Assembly: GCA_963814975.1 (NCBI GenBank) | Contig: CAWFFB010000014.1 | Coordinates: 496,001 to 560,000 of the forward strand | DNA length: 64,000 bases | Source of the DNA: CAVUXJ01 sp963814975 | GTDB taxonomy: Bacteria > Acidobacteriota > Vicinamibacteria > Vicinamibacterales > CAVVIG01 | Direction: 5' to 3' | Shown here: in pieces, positions 1-9,215 of the stretch | How positions within the stretch are numbered: position 1 is the first letter of the stretch | Layout of the letters: each line of letters begins with the position of its first letter | The notes under the pieces: model-generated | Seen by the model: the letters and a program-made list of their open reading frames with translations, nothing else | What the model was told of the DNA's origin: nothing | Database searches by the model: none | Position numbers and translations under genes: made by a program

Positions 1-1
1 C

Positions 2-364
2 TCAACGGAGAGCGGCGTCCTGTCCGGCGTCCCGTATAACTTCAGGATGCGGTTCGAGAACGAGAAAGGCACGAATCCGGAGGAACTCGTGGCGGCGGCC
101 CACGCCGCCTGCTTCTCCATGGCGCTGTCAAAGATTCTGGCCGATGCCGGGATGACACCGGAAAGCATCGACACGAAAGCCACCGTCAGCCTCGACAAGG
201 GGGACGCCGGATTTTCGGTGACCTCGTCTCACTTGGACACGACGGTCAAGATCCCCAACGGGAACAAGGCGGCGTTCGACGAAGCCGTCGAAAAGGCCAA
301 GTCCGGCTGCCCGATCTCCAAGCTGCTGAACACGGCGATCACGCTGAACGCAACACTCACCTAG
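2..364 (+). CDS. OsmC/Ohr-family peroxiredoxin, 5' end outside window
   Basis: The reading frame is open from base 2, upstream of the first internal ATG at 47, so the N-terminus lies outside the window. The visible 120 residues match the OsmC family, which reduces organic hydroperoxides with two cysteines. One is in the stretch AAHAACFSMAL after the GTNPEEL motif; the second is in KSGCPISKLL near the C-terminus. Both catalytic cysteines are present, so the visible part looks functional. The gene converges on phoU with 31 bp between the two stop codons. Confidence in the family is high. Confidence 0.9.
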   Translation, partial: STESGVLSGVPYNFRMRFENEKGTNPEELVAAAHAACFSMALSKILADAGMTPESIDTKATVSLDKGDAGFSVTSSHLDTTVKIPNGNKAAFDEAVEKAKSGCPISKLLNTAITLNATLT

Positions 365-395
365 AAGGTCGAACGGGAACCGAGCTCCACCTTTC

Positions 396-1070
396 TTACG
401 CACCCTCGCGGGCGTGGTGGCGCACATCGCGGGCCGAGACGATGAAGATGACGTCCTCGGCGACGTTCGTGGCGTGGTCGCCGATGCGCTCGAGGTGGCG
501 CGAGACGAGAATCAGATCGAGCGCCGGCTCGATCGTCGAAGGGTCCTGGAGCATGTAGGTGAGCAGCTCGCGGAAGATCTGCGTCTTGAGCTCGTCGAGC
601 TTGTCGTCTTCGTTGAGGACCTGCTGGGCGAGGTCCACATCGCGGCGGACGAAGGCATCGAGCGCGTCGCGCAGCATCGACTGGGCGATCGAGGCCATCC
701 GGGGGATGTCGATCAGCTTCTTCACCGGCGAGTGGGAGGCATAGCGCCGCGCCGCCTCGGCGATGTTGACCGCCAGGTCGCCGACCCGTTCGAGATCGGT
801 GTTGATCTTGAGCGCTGCCACGATCGTCCGGAGATCCGCCGCCATCGGCTGATACAGCGCCAGCAGCGTGAAGCTGCGGTTGTCGAGCTCGATGTGCAGG
901 GCATTCAGCGGCTCATCGCCGTGGAGGACCCGGTCGATCAGCGCGTGGTCGCGATCGACGATGCCCTTCACGGCGAGACGGACGTTTTCCTCGGCGAGCC
1001 CCCCCATCTCGAGCAGACGCCTCTTGAGCTGCTCCAGCTCCTCTTGAAAATGCCGGACAACCTTTTCCAT
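396..1070 (-). CDS. phoU: Phosphate transport regulator PhoU
   Basis: This is a 224-residue protein, the usual length for PhoU. It has two repeats of a three-helix bundle, each carrying an acidic metal-binding face (for example DLERVGDLAVNIAE and HLERIGDHATNVAE). In the family, PhoU restrains the PhoR kinase and the Pst transporter when phosphate is plentiful. It lies 10 bp downstream of pstB on the same strand, which is the classical gene order. The remaining Pst genes are not adjacent here: pstSCA lies about 25 kb away on the other strand. Confidence 0.95.
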   Translation of the reverse strand: MEKVVRHFQEELEQLKRRLLEMGGLAEENVRLAVKGIVDRDHALIDRVLHGDEPLNALHIELDNRSFTLLALYQPMAADLRTIVAALKINTDLERVGDLAVNIAEAARRYASHSPVKKLIDIPRMASIAQSMLRDALDAFVRRDVDLAQQVLNEDDKLDELKTQIFRELLTYMLQDPSTIEPALDLILVSRHLERIGDHATNVAEDVIFIVSARDVRHHAREGA

Positions 1071-1080
1071 CGGGGCGGTC

Positions 1081-1908
1081 CTATCCGAACCTTCCTGTCA
1101 CGTAGTCCTCGGTCAGCTTCTCGGACGGAGCCGTGAAAATCCTGTCGGTCCTGTCGCATTCGATGAGCTTGCCGAGCCAGAAGAACGCGGTGATGTCCGA
1201 GACCCGGGCGGCCTGCTGCATATTGTGCGTCACGATCACAATCGTGTAGCGCGTCTTCAGCTGATAGATCAACTCTTCGATGCGCTGCGTGGCGATCGGG
1301 TCGAGCGCCGACGCCGGCTCGTCCATCAGCAGGATCTCGGGCTCCACCGCCAGCGCCCGCGCGATGCACAAGCGCTGCTGCTGGCCTCCCGAGAGCGACA
1401 ACGCCGAGGTGTGCAGCCGCTCGTGCACCTCTTCCCAGAGGGCTGCCGCCTTCAAGCTGGCTTCGACCCGGCCGCGCAGTTCGTCGCGCGTGCCGGCCAT
1501 CCCGTTGATCCGCAGCCCGTACGCGACGTTGTCGAAGATGGACTTGGGGAACGGGTTGGACTTCTGGAAGACCATCCCGATGCGCCGCCGCAAATCGACG
1601 ACGTCAACTGACGAAGCGTAGATGTCCTGGCCGTCCACCTGGATCGACCCTTCGACGCGCGTGTCCGGGATGATGTCGTTCATCCGGTTGAGAGAACGCA
1701 GGAACGTGGACTTGCCGCAACCGGATGGTCCGATGAACGCCGTCACCTGGTTCGGGAACACCTGGAGGTTGATGCCGTCGAGCGCCCGGTGGGGGCCGTA
1801 ATAGAAGTTCATGCCCTTGACGTCGATTTTCGCGGGCTGCATGGTCATCGGAGTGGGGTGCGCCGAAACCTGCTCTGACGGCGCGACGGCTCGAGCGTCA
1901 AGCAGCAT
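1081..1908 (-). CDS. pstB: Phosphate ABC transporter ATP-binding protein PstB
   Basis: This is an ABC-type ATPase that powers high-affinity phosphate import through PstC-PstA. Walker A (GPSGCGKST) is near residue 60. The signature LSGGQQQRL and the Walker B segment with LLMDEPASALD follow at normal distances, and the C-terminal DYVTGRFG is typical of PstB. I kept the upstream ATG at 1908. An internal ATG at 1848 (MTMQPAKIDV) would give a more standard length and may be the real start. A Pho-box-like site lies 35 bp upstream of 1908. The permease partners are encoded far away at 27622-29399. Confidence 0.95.
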   Translation of the reverse strand: MLLDARAVAPSEQVSAHPTPMTMQPAKIDVKGMNFYYGPHRALDGINLQVFPNQVTAFIGPSGCGKSTFLRSLNRMNDIIPDTRVEGSIQVDGQDIYASSVDVVDLRRRIGMVFQKSNPFPKSIFDNVAYGLRINGMAGTRDELRGRVEASLKAAALWEEVHERLHTSALSLSGGQQQRLCIARALAVEPEILLMDEPASALDPIATQRIEELIYQLKTRYTIVIVTHNMQQAARVSDITAFFWLGKLIECDRTDRIFTAPSEKLTEDYVTGRFG

Positions 1909-1942
1909 AACTCCAGCCTATCAAAGCCGTGGCGGCCCCAAC

Positions 1943-1958
1943 GTTTCGCGGGTGTTAA
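1943..1958 (-). promoter_or_regulatory. Pho-box-like site upstream of pstB
   Basis: Read on the minus strand the site is TTAAC, five bases, CGAAAC. The half-sites are 11 bp apart and point towards pstB. The same spaced motif occurs in front of the porin gene (25273-25288) and pstS (26521-26536). PhoB boxes in other bacteria are direct repeats with this 11-bp period. The assignment to PhoB is inference. Confidence 0.55.
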
Positions 1959-2917
1959 ATCGACCGCTGCGGTCGACAACCCTGCCGTGACCCTGACGAA
2001 CTGCCAGGCGCCCGGCCGAGTGGGCCGGGGAAACGCCGGCGGACTCCAGCGGCCGGGCGCACAATGGAACTCAGGAAATTGGTCGTTGGTTTCTCTTCCT
2101 TGAACTGCTCGGCTGAGCGTGGCGACCAGACGAGTAACGCACGATGATGGAATCTCGTGGCGAGGGCGACCAGCACCTACATTTACGTATCGAAGGCGCC
2201 AGTAGCGACAACCTTGTACATTGCGGCCAACCGCTTCGGTGGGTGCCGGGCATCACCGCCTGCGTCTCGATTTTGGTCTCCAGATTATCTACAGACTTGT
2301 CTGGTGGAAACATCGATCTGACAAAACTGTCGTGCCGGCTTTGCCTCGCCGCCCCTCGCAGATCGTGCCGCTGGTCGGTTTTACCGAGCAAAAGGCACCC
2401 TCTTGATGGAATGGGCGGAAGCCGCCGCGGCGTTGATTTTGCTAGTTCAGAACTCTGGCATCCGCGCTGGTTTCTCTCCGCAGCTAACTGTTCCGAGTGC
2501 GAAATAGGTTGCCCGGCGCGGCGCCCGGCTGGCCTGGCGGCGACCCCGCCAAGGCTTCGGCGCTGGTCCCGCCGATATTCGCGGTGAGGCCTGCCGAACG
2601 AAGGCGGACGCCGGGGATACCGGCCGTCTCTGGGGAGGAGCACGTCGCCAGCCCGGCGTCCCCGTCTGTCAGCCGTGTCGAGGTGGGTTCCACCCGGAAG
2701 GTCGCCGTTGATCAGCCGAAACAGGCCACCGGTTCGTAGGCCCTCGGACCGACAACGATCGTGGTCCGGGATTTCAATCGGGCGTGACGAGCGCCGAGCC
2801 ACGCTCGGGCGGGGCGCGACGCGCGTGGGCGGGAGAGCCTGAAGGCAGTCACGAGTATTTCCAGTAGGCGATTGTGCCGGCGAGCAACAGTCGCCCGTCT
2901 CAACAAGGAGAAGAGCC
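1959..2917. other. 959-bp stretch without a recognisable gene
   Basis: Open frames in this stretch lack ribosome-binding sites and family signatures, and I recognise none of them. The part from about 2090 to 2480 has visibly lower GC than its surroundings, which would fit decayed or acquired DNA. A perfect 11-bp inverted repeat sits at 2008-2060. The 3' end carries the glnA leader with AAGGAG at 2905-2910. Confidence 0.5.
2008..2060. repeat. Perfect 11-bp inverted repeat with GC-rich loop
   Basis: The arm GCGCCCGGCCG at 2008-2018 is repeated in exact inverted form at 2050-2060, with a 31-base interior that is itself GC-rich. No T-tract follows on either strand, so it is not a canonical terminator. 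It lies in the gap between the divergent pstB and glnA genes. Confidence 0.6.
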
Positions 2918-5095
2918 ATGGGTTCCGCGATATTAGCCGACGCGATTCAGACGATCCGCGATTTCTCGATGTCCAAGGGCCAGGAGCCGAACACCGGCCG
3001 CGTGGGGGACGGCTTTGGCAGCCTCGTGTTCCACGACGGGGTGCAGCAGAAGCGGCTGTCCACGCCGGTGTATCACGCGCTGCGCCGGACGATCACGCAC
3101 GGGGAATCGCTGGATCCGTCGGTGGCGGACTCGGTGGCGTCGGCGTTGAAGGAATGGGCGGTGGAGCACGGGGCGACGCATTACACTCACTGGTTCCAGC
3201 CGCTGACGGGCATCACGGCCGAGAAGCACGACTCGTTTCTGAATCCGACCGAGGACGGCAAGGCTGTCGCGGAGTTTTCGGGCAAGGAACTGGTGCGGGG
3301 CGAGCCCGACGCCTCGAGCTTCCCCTCGGGCGGCATGCGGTCCACGTTCGAAGCGCGCGGCTACACGGCGTGGGATCCGACGAGCCCGCCGTGGCTGCTG
3401 AAGACCGGCGGGGCGGTCACGCTGGTGATTCCGACGGCGTTCCTGAGCTGGACGGGGGAAGCGCTCGACAAGAAGACGCCGCTGCTGCGCTCGATGGAAG
3501 CCTTGTCCCGGCAGGCGGTCCGGGTGCTGAAACTGTTCGGGTCGACGGCCGAGCGGGTGGTGACCACGTGCGGGCCCGAGCAGGAATATTTCCTGATCGA
3601 CCGGATGTTCTACCTGTCGCGGCCGGATCTGATCAACGCGGGGCGGACGCTGTTCGGGGCCAAACCGCCGAAGGGGCAGGAGCTCGAGGACCAGTATTTC
3701 GGCGCGATCGCCGACCGGGCGATGGCGTTCATGTCGGACGTCGAGACGGAGCTCTACAAGGTGGGGGTGCCGGTGAAGACGCGGCACAACGAGGTGGCGC
3801 CGAGCCAGTATGAGATCGCGCCGGTCTTCGAGAACGCGAACCTGGCGACCGACCATCAGATGATGACGATGGAGACGATGCGGCGCACGGCGCCGAAATA
3901 CGGGCTGGAATGCCTGCTGCACGAGAAGCCGTTCGCGGGGGTGAACGGCTCGGGGAAGCACCTGAACTGGTCGATGAGCGACGACGAGGGGCACAACCTG
4001 CTGAGTCCCGGGACCAACGTGCACGAGAACCTGCAGTTCCTGGTGTTCTGCACCGCGGTGCTGCGGGCGGTGAACCTGTGGCAGGGGCTGCTGCGGGCGA
4101 GCATCGCGAGTGCGGGGAACGACCATCGGCTGGGGGCCAACGAAGCGCCGCCGGCAATCTTGTCGGTGTTCCTCGGGGACATGCTCACCGACATCTTCGA
4201 TCAGATCGAACAAGGGGGCGCGAAGTCGACCAAGCACGGCGGCATCCTCGACACGGGGGTGATGGTGCTGCCGAAGCTGCCGCGGGACCCCGGCGACCGC
4301 AACCGGACGAGCCCGTTCGCGTTCACGGGGAACAAGTTCGAGTTCCGGGCGGTGTCGTCGAACCAGAGCATCGCGTATCCGAACATCGCGCTGAACGTGG
4401 CGGTGACCGAGTCGCTCGACTTCATGGCGACGGAGCTGGAACAGGCGGTCAAGGGGGGCAAATCGCTCGAGCAGGCGGTGGCGGCGCTGCTGCCGAAGGT
4501 GATCAAGGAGCACAAGCGGATCATCTTCAACGGCAACAACTACTCGAAGGAATGGGAGAAGGAAGCGGGCAAGCGCGGGCTGCTCAACCAGAAGAACACG
4601 GTCGAGGCGCTGCCGAACCTGATCACGAAGGAGGTGATCGGCGTCTTCGAGAAGTACAAGGTGCTCAACGGCCGCGAGCTGCACGCGCGCTACGAGGTGA
4701 TGGTCGAGACCTACAACAAGACGGTCAACGTCGAAGGGCAGCTCATGGTGCTGATGGCCAACCGGTATATCCTTCCGGCGGCCTTCGACTATCAGACGCG
4801 GGTGGCGAAAAGCGTGTCGGCGGTCAAGGCGGCCGGCGGCAAGTCGACGGAGGGGAAGAAAGCTCTCGACCAGATGACGAAGCTCACCGACGAACTCAAG
4901 CGGCGCGCGGACAAGCTCGAGAAGGCCCTGGCTCACGAGAGCAACGGATCGGCCGACAAGCACGCGAAGCATTATCGAGACAGCGTCATCCCGGCGATGA
5001 CCGCTCTGCGCGACACGGCTGATGCGCTCGAAGGTCTCATCCCGCACGACACGTGGCCGCTCGCCACGTATCGCGAGATGCTCTTCATCAAGTAA
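2918..5095 (+). CDS. glnA: Type III glutamine synthetase
   Basis: The 725-residue length is typical of the type III (GSIII) family and much longer than type I enzymes. It makes glutamine from glutamate and ammonia with ATP. Visible features include the N-terminal GSIII region, the metal and substrate segment with TTCGPEQEYFLID, the NEVAPSQYEIAP motif and the GSGKHLNWSM segment, plus a C-terminal helical extension. ATG 2918 is preceded by AAGGAG seven bases upstream, a strong start. It is monocistronic: the next gene converges on it across a heptad-repeat spacer. Confidence 0.97.
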   Translation: MGSAILADAIQTIRDFSMSKGQEPNTGRVGDGFGSLVFHDGVQQKRLSTPVYHALRRTITHGESLDPSVADSVASALKEWAVEHGATHYTHWFQPLTGITAEKHDSFLNPTEDGKAVAEFSGKELVRGEPDASSFPSGGMRSTFEARGYTAWDPTSPPWLLKTGGAVTLVIPTAFLSWTGEALDKKTPLLRSMEALSRQAVRVLKLFGSTAERVVTTCGPEQEYFLIDRMFYLSRPDLINAGRTLFGAKPPKGQELEDQYFGAIADRAMAFMSDVETELYKVGVPVKTRHNEVAPSQYEIAPVFENANLATDHQMMTMETMRRTAPKYGLECLLHEKPFAGVNGSGKHLNWSMSDDEGHNLLSPGTNVHENLQFLVFCTAVLRAVNLWQGLLRASIASAGNDHRLGANEAPPAILSVFLGDMLTDIFDQIEQGGAKSTKHGGILDTGVMVLPKLPRDPGDRNRTSPFAFTGNKFEFRAVSSNQSIAYPNIALNVAVTESLDFMATELEQAVKGGKSLEQAVAALLPKVIKEHKRIIFNGNNYSKEWEKEAGKRGLLNQKNTVEALPNLITKEVIGVFEKYKVLNGRELHARYEVMVETYNKTVNVEGQLMVLMANRYILPAAFDYQTRVAKSVSAVKAAGGKSTEGKKALDQMTKLTDELKRRADKLEKALAHESNGSADKHAKHYRDSVIPAMTALRDTADALEGLIPHDTWPLATYREMLFIK

Positions 5096-5146
5096 GGGAA
5101 GGAGAGGGGAGGAAAGGCGGAGCGGCGGGAAGCCTGCCTAGCCAAC

Positions 5147-5256
5147 AAGTCTGAAGTCTGAAGTCTCAAGTCTGAAGGGCCCAAAGCCCAAAGGCTGAAG
5201 TCTGGCGGTCGGAATCCAGGCGTCAGATTTCAGGTTTCAGATTTCAGGTCCCAATG
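5147..5256. repeat. Heptad-periodic intergenic repeat, AAGTCTG and TTTCAGR families
   Basis: From 5147 the sequence runs as consecutive 7-mers of AAGTCTG/AAGTCTC type. It then continues as GCCCAAA-type heptamers and ends in CAGATTT/CAGGTTT units before the stop codon of the converging kinase gene. The period is exactly seven bases through most of the block. The same AAGTCTS family recurs at 9216-9299. Confidence 0.8.
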
Positions 5257-5257
5257 T

Positions 5258-6013
5258 TTATCGAGCCACAGCCTCCGGTTTTTCCGCTGGCTCGAGGAAC
5301 GCGGACACCTGTTTCCTCAGCTCGCCCTGGATTTGCTCGATCGACCGGCGGGCGTCGAGGGTCCTGAAATGGAACTCGTCGGCCATCGAGCCGTATTCCC
5401 GCAGCAGCTTGTTCTGGTACGCGCGGAAGCTGTCGTAGATGTCGTCGCCGTGCTTGAGATCCATCCCCGACTCCCAGAAATCCATCCCGCGGGCTTCGAG
5501 CACGCGGGCGATCAGCGTTTCGACGTCCACCTTGAGATAGAAGACCAGGTGGGGGGCGATGGCGAACCCGTACAGGTTGCGGAGCCACTGGCGATCGACG
5601 CCGCGGACGCCGGCGCGGGCCAGCGCCGTGAAAATGTAGCGGTCGGAGAGGACGACGAAGCCTGCCTTCAGGGCCGGAATGATTTCCTTCTCCAATCGGT
5701 CGGCGAAGTCGGTCGCGTAAAGCAGGACGAAGGTGAGCTTGTTGAGCGTATTGCTCGACTTCGCGAGCTCGATCGTCGGCTGCATCAGCGGCGAACGCGT
5801 CCAGCCGGTTTCGATGACGCCGTAGCCTTTCACTTCCAGCCACTCGCGGAGGAGCTGGATCTGGGTGCTGCGGCCAACGCCGTCGGTGCCTTCGATCGCG
5901 ATCAGCTTGCCGGGGTACCCGTCGATCGGCAGATAGGGAATGCCGCGGCCGTAATACCGACCGGCCTGGATACCCCCGTTGGCGCCCTCGGCGTTCTCAG
6001 ACGAGCTGTCCAT
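5258..6013 (-). CDS. dTMP kinase-like protein with Arg in the P-loop
   Basis: This 251-residue thymidylate-kinase-family protein is paralogous to the gene just upstream. The P-loop reads GTDGVGRST, with arginine where the family has an invariant lysine. The DRY motif (LSDRYIFTALAR) and the RGVDRQWLRNLY segment are retained. Family members phosphorylate dTMP to dTDP; the K-to-R change casts doubt on full activity here. I chose ATG 6013, preceded by GAGG, over a TTG at 6043. Either start overlaps the end of the upstream kinase, so the two are probably translationally coupled. Confidence 0.85.
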   Translation of the reverse strand: MDSSSENAEGANGGIQAGRYYGRGIPYLPIDGYPGKLIAIEGTDGVGRSTQIQLLREWLEVKGYGVIETGWTRSPLMQPTIELAKSSNTLNKLTFVLLYATDFADRLEKEIIPALKAGFVVLSDRYIFTALARAGVRGVDRQWLRNLYGFAIAPHLVFYLKVDVETLIARVLEARGMDFWESGMDLKHGDDIYDSFRAYQNKLLREYGSMADEFHFRTLDARRSIEQIQGELRKQVSAFLEPAEKPEAVAR

Positions 6014-6698
6014 CGACCACCTCGGTGTCTTCTTTTTCTGCAACGTGGGGGGCGATCAGCTTCCGCACCAGTCGCTGCTGTTCGGTGATGCTGGCGCGCG
6101 CATCGACCACGTCGAGTCCGAACTCATCCACGATGCAATCGTACTCGTCGAGGACTTTGCCCTGGAACAGACGGAAGCTCTCGGTCGGGTTCGCGCTCCA
6201 GCCCAGATCCATCCCCGCTTCGTAAAACTTGAGCTTCACCCGGCGCGCCATCAGCCGGTCGAGCGATACCTCGATCGGAACGCGGAAATAGAGCGCGAGG
6301 TCGGGCCGGACGGCGAAGCTGTATAACTCGCGCACCCACTGCCGGTCGACCCCCCGCGTCGCATCCCTCGCGAAGGCGGTGTAGGTGTACCGGTCCGCGA
6401 GCACGATCATGCCGGCCTTGAGCGGCGGAATGATCTTGTAGAGGAGCCGGTCAGCGAAGTCGGTGGCGTGCAGCAGGCTGAACGTCATCGGGGTGAGGGC
6501 GTTTTTCTTCTTGCCGGTCTTGGTCGCTGCCTTCACGAGGGCGGACGAGTTCCATTCGGTGACGAACACGCGGTGCCCCTCGGCGCTCAGCCACTTTGCC
6601 AACAATCCGAGTTGCGTCGTCTTCCCGGAGCCGTCGATCCCTTCGACCACGAACAGCTTCCCGGGATACTCGTGGGGCTTTGTCAGATTGTTCAACAT
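5997..6698 (-). CDS. tmk: Thymidylate kinase family protein
   Basis: This 233-residue protein is close in length to bacterial dTMP kinases. It has an intact P-loop GIDGSGKTT near residue 20, the DRY motif in VLADRYTYTAFAR and a matching RGVDRQWVRELY segment. It should convert dTMP to dTDP, although the family also includes related nucleotide kinases. It sits between the exopolyphosphatase gene (13 bp upstream) and a second kinase copy that overlaps it. The canonical lysine is present here, unlike in the neighbour. Confidence 0.88.
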   Translation of the reverse strand: MLNNLTKPHEYPGKLFVVEGIDGSGKTTQLGLLAKWLSAEGHRVFVTEWNSSALVKAATKTGKKKNALTPMTFSLLHATDFADRLLYKIIPPLKAGMIVLADRYTYTAFARDATRGVDRQWVRELYSFAVRPDLALYFRVPIEVSLDRLMARRVKLKFYEAGMDLGWSANPTESFRLFQGKVLDEYDCIVDEFGLDVVDARASITEQQRLVRKLIAPHVAEKEDTEVVDGQLV

Positions 6699-6710
6699 GT
6701 GTCTGCCTAC

Positions 6711-8237
6711 TCACTTCCATCCGCAGCGGCCGTCCGATCGCACGCTCGAATGGCGCAGCATTGCGTGTGGCGGCCCACAGCTCGAGCTCGGCGTCGCCCG
6801 AGGTCCGCAGCTGGAGCAGGGCATGCTCACCGCGATTGTGCAACTCGAGGTCTGTAATCGTTTGAGAATGACTGCGATCGAGGCTTTCCACAAGCCGCAA
6901 CATCGCCGCGAGCGTCCGCACGATCTTGCGCCGTTTTGGCGGCAGATCTGCGTACCCGCGTGGCGCCGCCTCGGCGTCTGGCGTCGATGGTAGCGGGTGA
7001 GGAGCGCGATCGTCTCGATCTCGTCGGGCTCGAATCCACGCAGGTCGCCGTTCCGGATCAGGTAATACGAATGCTTGTGATGCCCTTCGTAGCTGATGTG
7101 GACGCCGACATCGTGCAGAAGGGCCGCATATTCGAGCCATTCCCGCTCGCGGTCGGTCATCCCGTGGACGCCGCGGGTCTGGTTGAACAGCGCGGTCGCC
7201 AGCCGCGCGACGTGGTGTGCATGGTCGGGCCAGTAGTTGGATCGCTCGGCCAGCTCGATCACGCTGCGCCGTCGCACGTCAGGATAGCGATCGGCCTGTG
7301 CGATCTCCTTGCGGTGCCGTGCGATGTAATCGAGCACCAGGCCTTCCCGCAGCGACAGGTCGCACAGGGTCAGCTCGGTGGCGCCGAGGCGCTTGAGGAT
7401 CTCGTCCAGGAGGACCGCACCGGCCACCGCAAGATCCGCGCGTCGCGGCTCGAGGCCCGGGACGCGAAGGCGCTTTTCGAGATTGAGCGAGATGAGCGTC
7501 TTGCGGACGCGCCGCAACTGCTTGGCGGACACGCGCAGATTGCGCAGCGGCGTGTCGACCGGACGTCCCCGCTCGGCGGCGACGACCGTTCCCAGGCTCA
7601 GGATCGTGCCGGAGGTGCCGATCGCGCGGTCGAATCCAGCGTGCGCGAGCTGGTCGAGGTATTCGCCCAGCTCACCGCCGATATGTCGGACGAGCTTTCG
7701 CTCATCCCGGGGGGCGAGCGGATCGCTTTTCACGAACCGCTCGGTGAGGCGGATCACCCCGAGCTTGAAGCTGCGCCCCTGCTCCATGCTTGGTCCCGCG
7801 CCGCGTGTGATCTCGACACTGCCGCCACCGATGTCAATCGCGACGGCCACCTCGCCCCGCACGGCCGTTCCGTAGGCCGCGGCCAGGTGGATCAGCCTCG
7901 CTTCCTCCGTCCCCGAAATCACGCGCGCACGGATGGAGGTCTGCTGCACAATCGCCCGGAGGAATTCACCGCCGTTTTCCGCCTCCCGCACGGCGCTCGT
8001 CGCGACTGCGATGGTCTTGTCGACGCGATGGGATTGAGCCAGACGCCGGAACTTCGACAGGACCTGGAGCGCCGCATGCATCGCTTCCGGTGTGAGCGCC
8101 CGGCCATCCAGGCCGCCGGCGCCGAGGCGAATCATCTCCTTCTCGCGGTCGATGACCTCGAAGGAAAAATCAGTGCGCACACGTACGACGATCATGTGCA
8201 CCGAATTCGTACCGATGTCGATGGCAGCAATACGCAT
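6711..8237 (-). CDS. ppx: Ppx/GppA exopolyphosphatase, frameshifted near the 3' end
   Basis: The N-terminal two thirds shows the actin-like ASKHA fold of the family: AAIDIGTNSVHMIV, ISGTEEARLI and VAIDIGGGSVEI, followed by an HD-type segment (LEYAALLHDVGVHISY). These enzymes remove terminal phosphates from polyphosphate or hydrolyse pppGpp. After TRYHRRQTP the frame is lost. The conserved continuation (GYADLPP, then VESLDRSHSQ and the GDAELELWAA segment) is in a neighbouring frame. One base appears to be missing in the CCC run near 6955. The coordinates cover both frames. It heads a probable operon with the two kinases. Confidence 0.88.
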   Translation of the reverse strand: MRIAAIDIGTNSVHMIVVRVRTDFSFEVIDREKEMIRLGAGGLDGRALTPEAMHAALQVLSKFRRLAQSHRVDKTIAVATSAVREAENGGEFLRAIVQQTSIRARVISGTEEARLIHLAAAYGTAVRGEVAVAIDIGGGSVEITRGAGPSMEQGRSFKLGVIRLTERFVKSDPLAPRDERKLVRHIGGELGEYLDQLAHAGFDRAIGTSGTILSLGTVVAAERGRPVDTPLRNLRVSAKQLRRVRKTLISLNLEKRLRVPGLEPRRADLAVAGAVLLDEILKRLGATELTLCDLSLREGLVLDYIARHRKEIAQADRYPDVRRRSVIELAERSNYWPDHAHHVARLATALFNQTRGVHGMTDREREWLEYAALLHDVGVHISYEGHHKHSYYLIRNGDLRGFEPDEIETIALLTRYHRRQTPRRRHAGTQICRQNGARSCGRSRRCCGLWKASIAVILKRLQTSSCTIAVSMPCSSCGPRATPSSSCGPPHAMLRHSSVRSDGRCGWK

Positions 8238-8295
8238 CACAGTTGAGCTTGCGTCGAATAGACCAGTATAATCAAGGCTTCCTTCTCACCACATC

Positions 8296-9208
8296 ATGCC
8301 CCCGCCCCCAAGACGCTACGATCTCCTGAAAACACGCATCGACCGGTTTACACGGATGTTACCCGGTGTCGAAGCAGGGGAGGTGCGGCGCGATCCATGC
8401 CGCCCGGGTCGCGTCCCGCAGGCTTCGCGAGCTGTTGCCGATGCTCCAGCTGGACCACGACACGACTCGCAAACTCGAGCGCAGGCTTCGCAAAGTGACG
8501 CGGCGCCTGGGTCCCGTGCGAGAGCTCGACGTCCTTCTGCCCCTGATAGACGAGTTGCATGAATCTCGCCGGGGCGGTCACCGCGCGTTGAAACAGGTCG
8601 CGGACGCTGTCCGGCTGGCGCGCGGCGCCGCTCAGGATCAGGTTGCCGGCAAGACCGCCGTGGCCGAGCTGCGTCGGGTCACCCGGAAACTGGACAGTGC
8701 CGCCCGAAACCTGGAGCAAGCTGATACCCGGCCGAGCACACGCGGCTGGCAGTGGGCCTTGGAGGCGAGAGTCGCGAGGCGGGCCGCCGCGCTGCGGGCG
8801 GTCATCGACGATGCCGGAGCGGTCTATCTCCCCGAACGGCTCCACGAGGTCCGCATCGCGCTCAAGAAGTTGCGCTACGGCGTGGAGCTATGGCTCGAAG
8901 CCGGAGGCTCGAAGGAGAATGCCGATCTGCGCAGGCTGAAGCGGACCCAGGAACTGCTCGGACACCTGCACGACCGGCATGTCCTCATCTCGTACGTCCG
9001 CCGGGAGCAGGCCGCCCTCGCTCCCTCCGACATCGCTCCGTCCGACACGAAGGTGTGGAGCGAGCTCGACGCGCTGATCACCTCGCTCGAGAACAACTGC
9101 CGCGCCCTGCACGCCCGTTACGTTCGGGATCGCGCGGCCCTCATCGTCCTGTGCGATCGGCTGGCCACTCGCTCGGATCGAGACGAGGCTGCGCGACGGG
9201 CTGGATAA
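8296..9208 (+). CDS. CHAD-domain protein, single frame break near the N-terminus
   Basis: CHAD domains are helical, rich in conserved histidines and basic residues, and known to bind polyphosphate. The N-terminus (MPPPPRRYDLLKTRIDRFTR) starts at ATG 8296. The body (AARVASRRLRELLPML, then VRIALKKLRYGVELW) is in the next frame. One surplus base near 8391 would restore a roughly 303-residue protein. No CYTH triphosphatase domain is attached. The gene is divergent from the exopolyphosphatase gene and is followed by sixA, which supports a polyphosphate role. Confidence 0.85.
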
Positions 9209-9215
9209 CAAACTC

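Noticed and set aside
2071..2919. 282-codon minus-strand frame upstream of glnA
   Set aside because: No domain, no ribosome-binding site, and composition changes along the frame; it is not supported as a gene.
2933..5047. Long minus-strand open frame (704 codons) opposite glnA
   Set aside because: It mirrors the codon structure of the clearly functional glutamine synthetase gene; the translation is arginine/histidine-rich and shows no domain.
5147..5256. Periodic repeats considered as a CRISPR array
   Set aside because: Units are 7 bp without spacers of constant length, and there are no cas genes nearby.
6936..8246. Plus-strand open frame of 436 codons opposite ppx
   Set aside because: Antisense shadow typical of high-GC genes; no ribosome-binding site or signature.
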